A program made the position numbers and the translations under genes. A stretch of 64,000 nt of DNA from Bacteroidota bacterium (GTDB lineage: Bacteria > Bacteroidota > Bacteroidia > Sphingobacteriales > Sphingobacteriaceae): contig JAFDZM010000003.1 in NCBI GenBank assembly GCA_018266915.1, positions 39,358-103,357 on the forward strand, given 5' to 3'. The notes beneath the pieces were generated by a model. The model was not told where the DNA came from. It saw only the letters and a program-made list of their open reading frames with translations, and made no database searches. Positions 16,412 to 24,340 of the stretch are shown here, piece by piece. Positions within the stretch are counted from its first letter, which is position 1, and the number at the start of each line of letters is the position of its first letter.

Positions 16412-17462
16412 CTACAACCTGGTTCTCAGGACGCAGGCTTCGTACAGTTTTGCCTGCTTGCCACATTTCGCTTTCACGCAGTTCTTTCAGTTCTGCATCC
16501 AGTTTCACGCGGTAATCAGGCTGGCTGTTTGAGTCGATTGAACGTTGTGACTCTTTGCCTGTAGCAACACTTTCGTATAATTCCTGGAACACCGGTTTAG
16601 TAGCATCACGGAATTTCTTCCACCAATCCAAAGCACCGCGTTGTGCTGTGGTTGAGCAGTTAGCATACATCCAGTCCATGCCGTTTTCTGCTACTAATGG
16701 CATTAACGATTGAGTTAATTCTTCAACAGTTTCGTTGAACGCTTCTGAAGGTGAGTGACCTTTGCTGCGCAATACGTCGTATTGAGCTGCAAACACACCC
16801 TGGATACAACCCATCAGCGTGCCACGCTCGCCGGTTAAGTCACTGTAAACTTCTTTTCTGAAATCAGTTTCAAACAAATAACCGCTGCCTACTGCAATAC
16901 CCAAAGCAATAACTCTGTCTTTAGCTTTGCCGGTTGCATCCTGGAAGATAGCGAAGCTTGAGTTCAAGCCGCGGCCTTGCAGGAACATACGACGCAATGA
17001 AGTACCTGAACCTTTTGGAGCTACCAGGAATACATCCACATCAGCAGGAGGGATGATGCCGGTTTGCTCTTTGAAAGTGATACCGAAACCATGCGAGAAA
17101 TACAATGCTTTACCTGCAGTAAGGTGTTTTTTAACAGTTGGCCACAGTTCGATCTGTGCCGCATCACTCAACAGGTAGCAAATGATGGTACCGCGCTCTA
17201 AAGCTTCCTCGATCTCAAAAAGGGTTTCGCCGGGTACAAAGCCGTCAGCTACTGCTTTATCCCATGTTTTTGAATTTTTACGTTGACCAACAATTACGTT
17301 GATACCGTTGTCTTTTTGATTGAGTGCCTGACCGGGACCCTGAACACCATAACCGATAACAGCTACGGTTTCGTTCTTCAATACTTCCTGCGCTTTTGCT
17401 AAAGGAAACTCTTCGCGGGTTACTACGTTCTCTTCAGTGCCGCCGAAATTTAGTTTTGCCAT
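16404..17462 (-). CDS. ilvC: Ketol-acid reductoisomerase IlvC
   Basis: Mg- and NADPH-dependent isomerisation and reduction of acetolactate and acetohydroxybutyrate, second step to valine and isoleucine. The 352 residues show the dinucleotide-binding loop 'VIGYGVQGPGQA' (about 34-45), the metal-binding acidic helix 'VYSDLTGERGTLMGCIQGV', and 'ANCSTTAQRGALDWW' in the C-terminal knotted domain. The size fits the class I enzyme with the slightly longer N-terminus seen in Bacteroidota. The loop 'GQRKNSKTW' has the basic and Ser positions that usually select NADPH. Its last codons and stop lie inside a duplicated repeat. Confidence 0.97.
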   Translation of the reverse strand: MAKLNFGGTEENVVTREEFPLAKAQEVLKNETVAVIGYGVQGPGQALNQKDNGINVIVGQRKNSKTWDKAVADGFVPGETLFEIEEALERGTIICYLLSDAAQIELWPTVKKHLTAGKALYFSHGFGITFKEQTGIIPPADVDVFLVAPKGSGTSLRRMFLQGRGLNSSFAIFQDATGKAKDRVIALGIAVGSGYLFETDFRKEVYSDLTGERGTLMGCIQGVFAAQYDVLRSKGHSPSEAFNETVEELTQSLMPLVAENGMDWMYANCSTTAQRGALDWWKKFRDATKPVFQELYESVATGKESQRSIDSNSQPDYRVKLDAELKELRESEMWQAGKTVRSLRPENQVVEA

Positions 17463-17469
17463 TGTTTTG

Positions 17470-17625
17470 TTTTTTATTGATTACACCGATGATTTTATGA
17501 TTACACCGATTATTTAGTTCATTAGTTCAATTGTTCACTAGTCATTAGTACCTTTCGCCTTTGACCTTTATCCTTTTACCTAATTGTTGTTCATTTGCAC
17601 ATCTGCACATCCACGCATCTGCACA
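17470..17625. repeat. Simple-repeat gap upstream of ilvC
   Basis: Holds GATTACACCGAT twice (about 17480-17510), a run of TTAGTTCATTAGTTCAATTG type, and GCACATCTGCACATCCACGC with ATCTGCACATT, ending at the stop of the next gene. It is the same motif set as at 14714-14811. No gene is seen in the gap. Confidence 0.7.
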
Positions 17626-18207
17626 TTACTTTTTAACTACGATTACAATCCCCGATGCCCAACCCATTTTGGTTAATACCAGGTCTTCACGTTCATCAAG
17701 GTAGTTTAACAGGTTTGCCACTTTATCTGCGTGACCGTCCGGCCAGTTGGCTTGCGGCAGCATGTCATCAATGATGTATAGACCACCGGTTTCCAGCATC
17801 TCTAAAGTTTCCTCCAGGTGCGTGTATTTACCCGGCCAGGTGTCTGCAAATATAAAGCTGAATTTTTGCCTGTTGTTTTTCTTTATCCATTCTCCGCCAT
17901 CGGTACAGATCAAAGTCAAGCGTCTGTCGAAACCTAGATTCTCCTTCGCTATACTTAATAACGTTTCATCATTATCCAGTGATGCCAAAGTCGAATCCTG
18001 GTCCATGCCATCCAGTATCCATGCAGTAGCCAGGCCGGTTCCAGTACCCAACTCTAAAAATTTAGAAGCAGGTTTTGAAGCAGCCAGCGTTTTCAGCAAT
18101 GTGCAGGTTGATATTTCCGACATCTGCAAAAAACCGCAAGCCTCGGTAGCTTTTTTAATGCTATCGTAGGCTTTGGGATGGACTTCTGTTTCGTTATCTA
18201 AGATCAT
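17626..18207 (-). CDS. O-methyltransferase-like class I SAM methyltransferase
   Basis: A 193-residue protein starting at the ATG 18207 (MILDNETEVHPKAYDSIKK). A longer open frame to 18330 is rejected because its first 41 codons are translated from a dispersed repeat. Motif I is 'FLELGTGTGLATAWIL', strand 2 ends in 'LASLDNDETLL', and 'FSFIFADTWPGKYTHLEETL' has the 'FADxxPGKY' form of catechol/caffeoyl-CoA O-methyltransferase-like proteins. 'GGLYIIDDMLPQANWPDGH' follows. The substrate is unknown. It lies between ilvN and ilvC in the same direction. Confidence 0.85.
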   Translation of the reverse strand: MILDNETEVHPKAYDSIKKATEACGFLQMSEISTCTLLKTLAASKPASKFLELGTGTGLATAWILDGMDQDSTLASLDNDETLLSIAKENLGFDRRLTLICTDGGEWIKKNNRQKFSFIFADTWPGKYTHLEETLEMLETGGLYIIDDMLPQANWPDGHADKVANLLNYLDEREDLVLTKMGWASGIVIVVKK

Positions 18208-18210
18208 TTT

Positions 18211-18254
18211 CTTATTTCGGATTTCGGATTTCGGACTTTCGATTTCGGATTTGT
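18211..18254. repeat. TTTCGGATTTCGGA-type simple repeat
   Basis: Four imperfect tandem copies of ATTTCGGA/CTTTCGGA just upstream of the methyltransferase start. A related stretch (TCCGAAATCG twice) precedes obg at 44550-44580 in the opposite orientation. Confidence 0.6.
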
Positions 18255-18264
18255 TTTCAGTTAT

Positions 18265-18348
18265 GTCATTGCGAGGAACGAAGCAATCGCGAACTTTGCA
18301 TCTTCGCTCTGTATAGTATGCGATTGCCACGCTATCGCTCGCAATGAC
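18265..18348. repeat. GTCATTGCGAG-family palindromic element, copy 2 (84 bp)
   Basis: Starts GTCATTGCGAGGAACGAAGC and ends ATCGCTCGCAATGAC. It differs at only three positions from copy 3 at 20818-20901, which has the same length. The inner arms AATCGCGAA and ATGCGATTGCC complete an imperfect hairpin. It lies between ilvN and the methyltransferase gene. Confidence 0.88.
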
Positions 18349-18354
18349 AATTAT

Positions 18355-18957
18355 TTACATAGTAAAGACTTTATCAGCATCATTCAAATATTCGTTTTCA
18401 ATCACTTCTTCGCCTGGTTCTAAACGTTCAAACTCACGTAGTTTAGCGTTGAAGCCTTCGCTGTCTTTGATGATAGCTACACGAGCGCTACGAACAAATT
18501 CGATCAAACCATAAGGCTGTAAAATGCTGATCAGGTTGTCGATCTCTTCGCGGTGGCCTGTCGTTTCAAATACAGTGTAATCCTTACGGATGGCTACTGC
18601 ACGTGCCCCGTTTTCGCGAAGCAGGCGCTCTACGCTTACCTTCTCCACAATTACCTCGGTGGATAACTTATATAAAGCTAATTCCTGCCAGATCACATCT
18701 TCGTTGGTATGATAGTATACTTTCAATACTTCCACCTGTTTTTCTATCTGGCGGCAAAGTTTACGTACCACATCTTCAGTCTCGGTGATCACAATATTAA
18801 AGCGGTGAACGCTGCTCACTTCTGATGGTGAAGTATTCAGGCTATCAATATTGATCTTTCGACGGGTGAAAATGATCGCAATGCGGTTAAGCAGACCTAT
18901 CTGGTTTTCGCTGTAAACGGTTATATTAAATTCTTGTTTTTCTTCCTGTGTGCTCAT
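18355..18957 (-). CDS. ilvN: Acetolactate synthase regulatory (small) subunit IlvN
   Basis: Regulatory subunit that binds and feedback-regulates IlvB. The N-terminal ACT domain is clear at about residues 9-85 ('FNITVYSENQIGLLNRIAII' and 'INIDSLNTSPSE'), followed by the second conserved domain ('VEKVSVERLLRENGARAVAI', 'GHREEIDNLISILQPYGLIEF'). At 200 residues it is longer than the 160-residue enterobacterial IlvH, with an acidic tail (LEPGEEVIENEYLNDADKV). It lies 59 bp downstream of ilvB in the same direction. Confidence 0.95.
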   Translation of the reverse strand: MSTQEEKQEFNITVYSENQIGLLNRIAIIFTRRKINIDSLNTSPSEVSSVHRFNIVITETEDVVRKLCRQIEKQVEVLKVYYHTNEDVIWQELALYKLSTEVIVEKVSVERLLRENGARAVAIRKDYTVFETTGHREEIDNLISILQPYGLIEFVRSARVAIIKDSEGFNAKLREFERLEPGEEVIENEYLNDADKVFTM

Positions 18958-18980
18958 TGTTGATTCTTTTTAAGCCTTTT

Positions 18981-19015
18981 AAAGTCCTCTCCTTTGGAGA
19001 GGATTTAGGTGAGGC
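18981..19015. repeat. Single arm of the GGTGAGGC palindrome family, third site
   Basis: AAAGTCCTCTCCTTTGGAGAGG then ATTTAGGTGAGGC, the same sequence as the right arm at 5964-5992. It fills the ilvB-ilvN gap. Confidence 0.75.
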
Positions 19016-19016
19016 A

Positions 19017-20756
19017 TTATTTAAGCCTGATCTCTGCTACGCTGCAACCTTGCGGTACCATTGGGAATACGTTATTCTCTTTGGTAACCATTACTTCTAA
19101 AAGATAAGCGCCCTTATGGTTCAGCATTTCCTTTAATGCGCCTTGCAGGTCTTTACGATCATTTACTGATTGTCCCGCTATGCCATAAGCACCGGCCAGC
19201 TTCACAAAATCAGGGCTTTGCATATCAACGAAAGAATAGCGACGCTCATTAAACAATTCCTGCCATTGGCGAACCATACCCAGGAACCTGTTGTTCAGTA
19301 TTATGATTTTTACATCGATGCTGCTTTGCATAATGGTACCCAGTTCCTGTAAAGTCATCTGAAAACCACCGTCGCCGATGATAGCAACAACATGACGATC
19401 TTTTGCACCGTATTTGGCACCCATGGCGGCAGGTAAAGCAAAGCCCATAGTACCCAAGCCACCGCTGGTTACATTGCTGCGTGTATTGTTGAACTTAGCA
19501 TAACGGCAAGCTACCATTTGGTGCTGACCTACGTCAGTCACGATCACCGCATCGCCGTTGGTTAATTCGTTTAGTTGTTTGATCACTTCACCCATCGTCA
19601 TTTCGTCCGAAGTTGGGTTCAGCTCTTTATGGATCACGAGGTCAACTTCTTCCTGCATGTGATCTTTAAAGCGTTGCAGCCACTCAGGATACGTTTTTGA
19701 CTCGACAGCCTGTGTAAGCAATGGCAGTGTCTCCTTGCAATCGCCCCAAACAGGAACCGTGGTTTTTACGTTCTTGTCTATCTCAGCCGGATCAATATCC
19801 AGATGGATTACTTTGGCTTGTTTAGCATATTTGTCCAGTCTGCCGGTAACACGGTCGTCAAAACGCATACCGATGGCGATAAGCACATCACAATCGTTAG
19901 TCAATACATTCGGACCGTAGTTGCCGTGCATGCCCAGCATACCTACATTCAGTGGGTGATCTGTTGGAATAGCGCCTGCACCTAAGGCTGTCCATGCAGC
20001 GGGGATACCTGATTTTTCAACAAAAGCCTGGAATTCTTTTTCAGCTCCACCTAAAATTACACCCTGACCAAACAAGATGAACGGTTTTTTAGCTGTCGCG
20101 ATCAGTTCAGCAGCCTCTTTAATATATTGAGGCCTAACAATAGGCTTCGGTCTGTAGCTGCGGATATGATTGCAAGGTGTATAACCTTTAAACTGGAATT
20201 TTTGTATCTGTGCATTTTTGGTAATGTCGATTAACACAGGTCCCGGGCGACCGCTTCGGGCAATGTAAAATGCCTTTGCGATCACTTCAGGAAGCTCGTT
20301 CGCATCAGTTACCTGGTAGTTCCATTTAGTAATAGGAGTAGTGATATTGATCACGTCAGTTTCCTGGAAAGCATCGGTACCTAACAGGTGGGCAAATACT
20401 TGTCCGGTGATACATACCACTGGCGTGCTGTCTATCTGTGCATCGGCCAAACCGGTTACCAAATTGGTAGCGCCCGGACCGCTGGTTGCGAATACCACAC
20501 CCACTTTACCCGATGTGCGTGCATAGCCCTGCGCAGCATGAATGCCACCCTGCTCGTGACGCACCAGGATATGATCCAGTTTATCATGATAATCATACAA
20601 AGCATCATAAATAGGCATGATTGCTCCGCCCGGATACCCGAATATCGTCTCAACACCCTCGGTAATCAGCGCCTCTAATAAAGCAACTGAACCGGTAACT
20701 TCTTTTGCCGGTTTTTCAGCCGGTGTTAATACTTCTTGTTGTTGTGCAACTTCCAT
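19017..20756 (-). CDS. ilvB: Acetolactate synthase catalytic (large) subunit IlvB
   Basis: ThDP- and FAD-dependent condensation of pyruvate with pyruvate or 2-oxobutyrate, first common step of branched-chain synthesis. The 579 residues have the three usual domains. The N-terminal PYR domain has 'IFGYPGGAIMP' and the ThDP-activating Glu68 in 'RHEQGG'. The middle FAD-binding domain contains 'GMLGMHG' and 'AIGMRFDDRVTG'. The C-terminal PP domain has 'IGDGGFQMTLQELGT' followed by 'ILNNRFLGMVRQWQE'. A short Gln/Glu-rich N-terminal extension precedes residue 22. It precedes ilvN. Confidence 0.97.
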   Translation of the reverse strand: MEVAQQQEVLTPAEKPAKEVTGSVALLEALITEGVETIFGYPGGAIMPIYDALYDYHDKLDHILVRHEQGGIHAAQGYARTSGKVGVVFATSGPGATNLVTGLADAQIDSTPVVCITGQVFAHLLGTDAFQETDVINITTPITKWNYQVTDANELPEVIAKAFYIARSGRPGPVLIDITKNAQIQKFQFKGYTPCNHIRSYRPKPIVRPQYIKEAAELIATAKKPFILFGQGVILGGAEKEFQAFVEKSGIPAAWTALGAGAIPTDHPLNVGMLGMHGNYGPNVLTNDCDVLIAIGMRFDDRVTGRLDKYAKQAKVIHLDIDPAEIDKNVKTTVPVWGDCKETLPLLTQAVESKTYPEWLQRFKDHMQEEVDLVIHKELNPTSDEMTMGEVIKQLNELTNGDAVIVTDVGQHQMVACRYAKFNNTRSNVTSGGLGTMGFALPAAMGAKYGAKDRHVVAIIGDGGFQMTLQELGTIMQSSIDVKIIILNNRFLGMVRQWQELFNERRYSFVDMQSPDFVKLAGAYGIAGQSVNDRKDLQGALKEMLNHKGAYLLEVMVTKENNVFPMVPQGCSVAEIRLK

Positions 20757-20817
20757 ATTCTTTTATGTTTATTTCGTCCGCTGGTTAGCGGATTGAATTT
20801 ATTTCGATTTGTCCTTT

Positions 20818-20901
20818 GTCATTGCGAGGTACGAGGCAATCGCGAACTTTGCATCTTCGCTCTGTATAGTATGCGATTGCCGCGCTATCGCTCGCAATGA
20901 C
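20818..20901. repeat. GTCATTGCGAG-family palindromic element, copy 3 (84 bp)
   Basis: Nearly identical to copy 2 (18265-18348) in sequence, length and orientation. It lies between ilvD and ilvB, ending 10 bp before the ilvD stop. The two copies flank the ilvB-ilvN block. Confidence 0.88.
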
Positions 20902-20911
20902 AATTTTATAA

Positions 20912-22618
20912 TTACTCCATTTCATCCGTTACGCAACCTTCAGCAGCAGTGCTTACGGTTTTTGCGTATTTGTAAAGCAGTCCTTTTGTGGCTTTCAGAG
21001 CCGGTTGTTTCCATTCGCTTCTTCGTTGTGCCAGTTCGGCATCCGATATTTTGAGGTTCATGGTACGTCCGATGGCATCCAATTCTATAATGTCACCGTC
21101 CTTAACCAGGGCTAAATTGCCGCCGTTATGGGCCTCGGGAGTGATGTGGCCAACCACAAATCCGTGCGTGCCTCCGCTAAAACGTCCGTCGGTGATCAGG
21201 GCAACGGAGCTGCCCAAACCTGCGCCAAATATAGCTGAGGTAGGTTTCAGCATTTCCGGCATGCCCGGTGCGCCCTTCGGACCAACGTAGCGGATCACCA
21301 CCACATCACCCGCACGGACTCGCCCGCTCAGAATGCCATCTATCAGTTCAAACTCACCGTCGAATACGCGGGCAGGGCCTTCAAAGCGCTCGCCCTCTTT
21401 TCCGGTGATCTTCGCTACCGAACCGCCTTCGGCCAGGTTGCCATACAATATCTGCAGGTGACCGGTTGCCTTGATCGGCTTTTCAGCAGGGAATATTATT
21501 TTCTGCGTATCAAAATTCAGTTCAGGGATGTCAGCCAGGTTTTCTGCAAGAGTTTTACCGGTAACTGTCAGACAGTCGCCATGCAGCCAGCCCAGCTTTA
21601 ATAAGTATTTCATTACCGCAGGAATACCCCCAACATTGTGCAGGTCTTCCATCATATACTTGCCGCTAGGTTTCATATCAGCCAGCAGCGGGATGCGGTT
21701 ACTGATCTCCTGGAAGTCATCCTGGGTAAGCGGCACATCAACACTTTTTGCTATCGCTATCAGGTGCAGAACGGCATTAGTTGAACCGCCCATTACCATA
21801 ATAGTGGTAATGGCGTTCTCAAAAGCCTCGCGGGTCATGATATCTTTTGGTTTGATATCGCGCTCCAATAATACTTTGATGTATTTACCCGCCTCAAGGC
21901 ATTCCTGTTTCTTTTCTTCGCTTAATGCGGGGTTTGATGAAGAGTAAGGTAAGCTCATGCCCAAAGCTTCGATAGCCGCCGCCATGGTATTAGCAGTATA
22001 AATACCACCGCAAGCGCCTGCACTTGGACAAGCATTTTTAACTACACCCATGAAATCCTCAGGAGTGATAGTGCCAGCGATCTTTTTACCCAATGCCTCA
22101 AATGCCGAAACGATATTCAAATCCTCGCCTTTCCAGTGGCCCGGTTTAATAGTACCACCATAAACCATAATAGAAGGACGGTTTAAACGGCCCATAGCCA
22201 TTACCGATCCCGGCATATTTTTATCGCAACCAGGAAGCGTGATCACCGCATCATAATATTGCGCACCGCAAACTGCTTCGATAGAATCAGCAATCACATC
22301 ACGGCTTACTAATGAGTAACGCATACCTTCGGTACCATTGCTCATACCATCACTCACACCGATCGTGTTGAAAATAAAGCCCACCAGGCTTTCGTCCCAT
22401 ACACCTTCTTTTACCAGTTTGGCCAGGTCGTTCAGGTGCATGTTGCAGGTGTTGCCATCGTAGCCCATGCTCGCAATGCCCACCTGTGCTTTTTTCATAT
22501 CGTCCTCAGTAAGGCCGACACCATAAAGCATAGCCTGTGCGGCCGGTTGGGTTGGGTCTTGCGTAAGCGTGCGGCTATATTTATTCAGCACGATTTGTTC
22601 GTCGGTGGTGGTAGTCAT
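20912..22618 (-). CDS. ilvD: Dihydroxy-acid dehydratase IlvD
   Basis: Iron-sulfur dehydratase that forms 2-oxoisovalerate and 2-oxo-3-methylvalerate. The 568 residues carry the cluster cysteines in 'GNTCNMHL' (Cys58), '[10 protein letters not shown]' and '[17 protein letters not shown]', the usual three positions of the family. The C-terminal '[18 protein letters not shown]' holds the catalytic Ser. It is the first gene of the ilv-leu cluster and is preceded by about 270 bp of AT-rich leader with a strong palindrome. Confidence 0.97.
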   Translation of the reverse strand: MTTTTDEQIVLNKYSRTLTQDPTQPAAQAMLYGVGLTEDDMKKAQVGIASMGYDGNTCNMHLNDLAKLVKEGVWDESLVGFIFNTIGVSDGMSNGTEGMRYSLVSRDVIADSIEAVCGAQYYDAVITLPGCDKNMPGSVMAMGRLNRPSIMVYGGTIKPGHWKGEDLNIVSAFEALGKKIAGTITPEDFMGVVKNACPSAGACGGIYTANTMAAAIEALGMSLPYSSSNPALSEEKKQECLEAGKYIKVLLERDIKPKDIMTREAFENAITTIMVMGGSTNAVLHLIAIAKSVDVPLTQDDFQEISNRIPLLADMKPSGKYMMEDLHNVGGIPAVMKYLLKLGWLHGDCLTVTGKTLAENLADIPELNFDTQKIIFPAEKPIKATGHLQILYGNLAEGGSVAKITGKEGERFEGPARVFDGEFELIDGILSGRVRAGDVVVIRYVGPKGAPGMPEMLKPTSAIFGAGLGSSVALITDGRFSGGTHGFVVGHITPEAHNGGNLALVKDGDIIELDAIGRTMNLKISDAELAQRRSEWKQPALKATKGLLYKYAKTVSTAAEGCVTDEME

Positions 22619-22619
22619 T

Positions 22620-22740
22620 TGTTGTATTGGTTATATTAGTTGTACTGGTTGTATTGGTTGTAGAAGTTGTAAATGTTAGGGTTGCTATTGGGGTTAATAA
22701 CCACTTCAACCAATACAACCTTTACAACCACTTCAACTCT
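22620..22740. repeat. GGTTGTATTGGTTGTA palindrome in the ilvD leader
   Basis: The left half has repeated GGTTGTA/AGTTGTA units and the right half the complementary CAACCAATACAACC and TACAACCACTTCAAC, so about 40 bp on each side can pair around TTAGGGTTGCTATTGGGG. It lies directly upstream of ilvD, where the hairpin would be in the 5' untranslated region. I see no leader peptide with Ile/Leu/Val codon runs. Confidence 0.7.
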
Positions 22741-23060
22741 CCTCACATCAACCAAAAGCAAGTTACCCAGACCATCCTCAAACCGCAATAGTCAAAAAAT
22801 AATTTTTTATTTAGTATTTTATTCTGTTAAAAATGTAAATTATTATAAATATTCTGTAAATATAATTTATTTCAGAATAAAATTATTATCAAAGTAGACC
22901 AAAGTTAAAAACGGTATTCGGTACAGTTGCTATGTATGCATAATAAAGGTCCGATTTTCGGCGTGAAATGTCGGTTCGGGGTAAAAAACTTGTGGGAGGG
23001 GAGTGGTGCGAGGCGGTTGGCGGTTCGTGTAGTTTTTTAATGTAGAATTCTAAAAAACGC
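22741..23060. other. AT-rich intergenic region upstream of ilvD
   Basis: No gene is seen. Between 22795 and 22890 the sequence is over 80% A/T by eye. On the minus strand an exact TAnnTTTG octamer (TAACTTTG) lies at 22907-22900 and could be the -7 box for ilvD, giving a long leader of about 275 bases. There is no good -33 match. Confidence 0.4.
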
Positions 23061-23247
23061 GTCATTGCGAGGAACGAAGCAATCTCAACATAGGACATTC
23101 AGTGTCCCGGAATATTTTGGTGAATGTTTAGCAAAAAATACTCGTTTATTTGATTTGCATAGTTCGGAGATTATTAATGTTATTATTTGTTTTTCAATGG
23201 TATTAATGAGCTCCCTACGGTCGGTTGTCTTCGTCCCTCGCAATGAC
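23061..23247. repeat. 187-bp GTCATTGCGAG element, copy 4 (orientation A of the centre)
   Basis: Ends are GTCATTGCGAGGAACGAAGC and TCCCTCGCAATGAC. It matches copy 5 (23757-23943) in length and over both ends, including the long right arm with AGCTCCCTACGGTCGGTTG. The central 86 bp (23084-23169) is in the reverse orientation relative to copy 5. Confidence 0.88.
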
Positions 23248-23424
23248 GTGAAAAAAATGAGAGCAAAAATGTCAATAACTTCACCCCATTTCTTTTGCTT
23301 ATGACCTTCTTTTTTATCTAACTTAGATTACTCTTCTTTACATGCCTAACGCCCTGTTTACACGGCATCTTGCTACTTTGTATCGTTAGTTAATAGTTCA
23401 ATTACGTATTTAAATGAATTCATC

Positions 23425-23721
23425 ATGGAAAAAGTAATCGTTCAATTCAACATCCCTGGCATGACATCAAAGGTGTATGACCAGATTTGGGACGAACTGC
23501 GCAAAGCAGGCCAATCGCACCCGGCAGGACTTCATTATCATGTAGGCGCACAGCAGGGCAACAACTGGTTAGTAGTTGATGTCTGGGAATCAATGGAAGC
23601 ATTCAACAAGTTTGGTGAAACTTTGATGCCTATCCTGGCAAAAACCGGGGTAAACATGGACTCGGCCAAACCTGTGATTACACCTGTGCATTATGAGTAT
23701 GATGCGGCGTTGGTGCATTGA
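23425..23721 (+). CDS. Small dimeric alpha/beta-barrel-like protein, function unknown
   Basis: A 98-residue soluble protein (MEKVIVQFNIPGMTSKVYDQ). The pattern of a first strand, a helix with 'YDQIWDELRKAG', then 'GLHYHVGAQQGNNWLVVDVWESMEAFNKF' and a C-terminal helix resembles ABM/ferredoxin-like barrel proteins of about 95 residues. I do not recognise a named family or a catalytic motif; 'HYHVG' could bind a ligand. It stands alone between two 187-bp repeat copies that point the same way at their ends. Confidence 0.8.
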   Translation: MEKVIVQFNIPGMTSKVYDQIWDELRKAGQSHPAGLHYHVGAQQGNNWLVVDVWESMEAFNKFGETLMPILAKTGVNMDSAKPVITPVHYEYDAALVH

Positions 23722-23743
23722 GGCAATTGACGCTAATTGCCTC
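23720..23743 (+). terminator. Hairpin at the stop of the 98-residue gene
   Basis: GAGGCAATT (23720-23728) pairs perfectly with AATTGCCTC (23735-23743) around a 6-base loop, beginning inside the TGA stop codon. No T-run follows, so termination strength is uncertain. Confidence 0.5.
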
Positions 23744-23756
23744 AATACAATTAACC

Positions 23757-23943
23757 GTCATTGCGAGGAACGAAGCAATCTTCAAACTATGTAAGTCAGG
23801 GAGAAAGTATTCGTTAAGGAACGTTCAGTTAAAAAATTATGCCTCATTGAATGTCCTATGTAGAGATTATTAATGTTATGATTTGTTTTTCAATGGCATT
23901 AATGAGCTCCCTACGGTCGGTTGTCTTCGTTCCTCGCAATGAC
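23757..23943. repeat. 187-bp GTCATTGCGAG element, copy 5 (orientation B of the centre)
   Basis: Same length and outer sequence as copy 4. The centre (23780-23865) aligns to the reverse complement of the centre of copy 4: for example TCATTGAATGTCCTATG here matches CATAGGACATTCAGTG there. The inner segment is bounded by short inverted repeats (ATCT and AGAGAT). Confidence 0.88.
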
Positions 23944-24091
23944 GTGAAAACAAAATTCGCGTTAAGGATTGAAGCGGATACCGGCCTGTGGCTAAGGCCA
24001 GTGCAGTATGAGCGGAAAGCCTGGCCGCAGGCAACGCCCAAATTCAGCTGGCAGTTATGAGTTGGCAGTAGGCATTAGGGCAGGCAATCAT

Positions 24092-24250
24092 TTACTTAAT
24101 CTTTCGGGATGAAAAGATAAAGAGCATGCCCAGAAAACTAAAGATAAGCCCGTACATCAGGCCGGTCCAGGCGCCTATGACACGCCTTGATCCCCAGTAG
24201 GCACATTGTCTGAGATAAAAAAGCCAGAGGACGAAAGGTATAATTTGCAT
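24092..24250 (-). CDS. Possible 52-residue small membrane protein
   Basis: ATG at 24250, TAA at 24094-24092. The predicted protein has two hydrophobic stretches, IIPFVLWLFYL and 'GLMYGLIFSFLGMLFIF', with basic residues between (GSRR) and at the end (SSRKIK), consistent with a small inner-membrane protein. It is divergent from the peroxiredoxin gene. There is no recognised family and the reading frame is short, so it is offered with limited confidence. Between 23944 and 24091 I see no gene. Confidence 0.42.
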   Translation of the reverse strand: MQIIPFVLWLFYLRQCAYWGSRRVIGAWTGLMYGLIFSFLGMLFIFSSRKIK

Positions 24251-24340
24251 AAGGTTTTGGTAAATATAAGGATTAAAGAGAAAATTAAATCGGCTTACAA
24301 TTGAATCAACTATCTATTTAAACAATTAAAATTTAACACT

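Noticed and set aside
18208..18330. N-terminal extension of the methyltransferase gene at 17626-18207
   Set aside because: Its codons come from the CGGATTTCGG and GTCATTGCGAG repeats; the ATG at 18207 starts the conserved domain.
22741..22907. T-box, riboswitch or leader-peptide attenuator upstream of ilvD
   Set aside because: No T-box sequence, no aptamer pattern I recognise, and no short frame with Ile/Leu/Val codon runs. T-boxes are also not expected in Bacteroidota.
23061..23943. Region between the two 187-bp repeats considered as a composite transposon
   Set aside because: No transposase is present and the enclosed gene looks like an ordinary small protein; target-site duplications are not evident.
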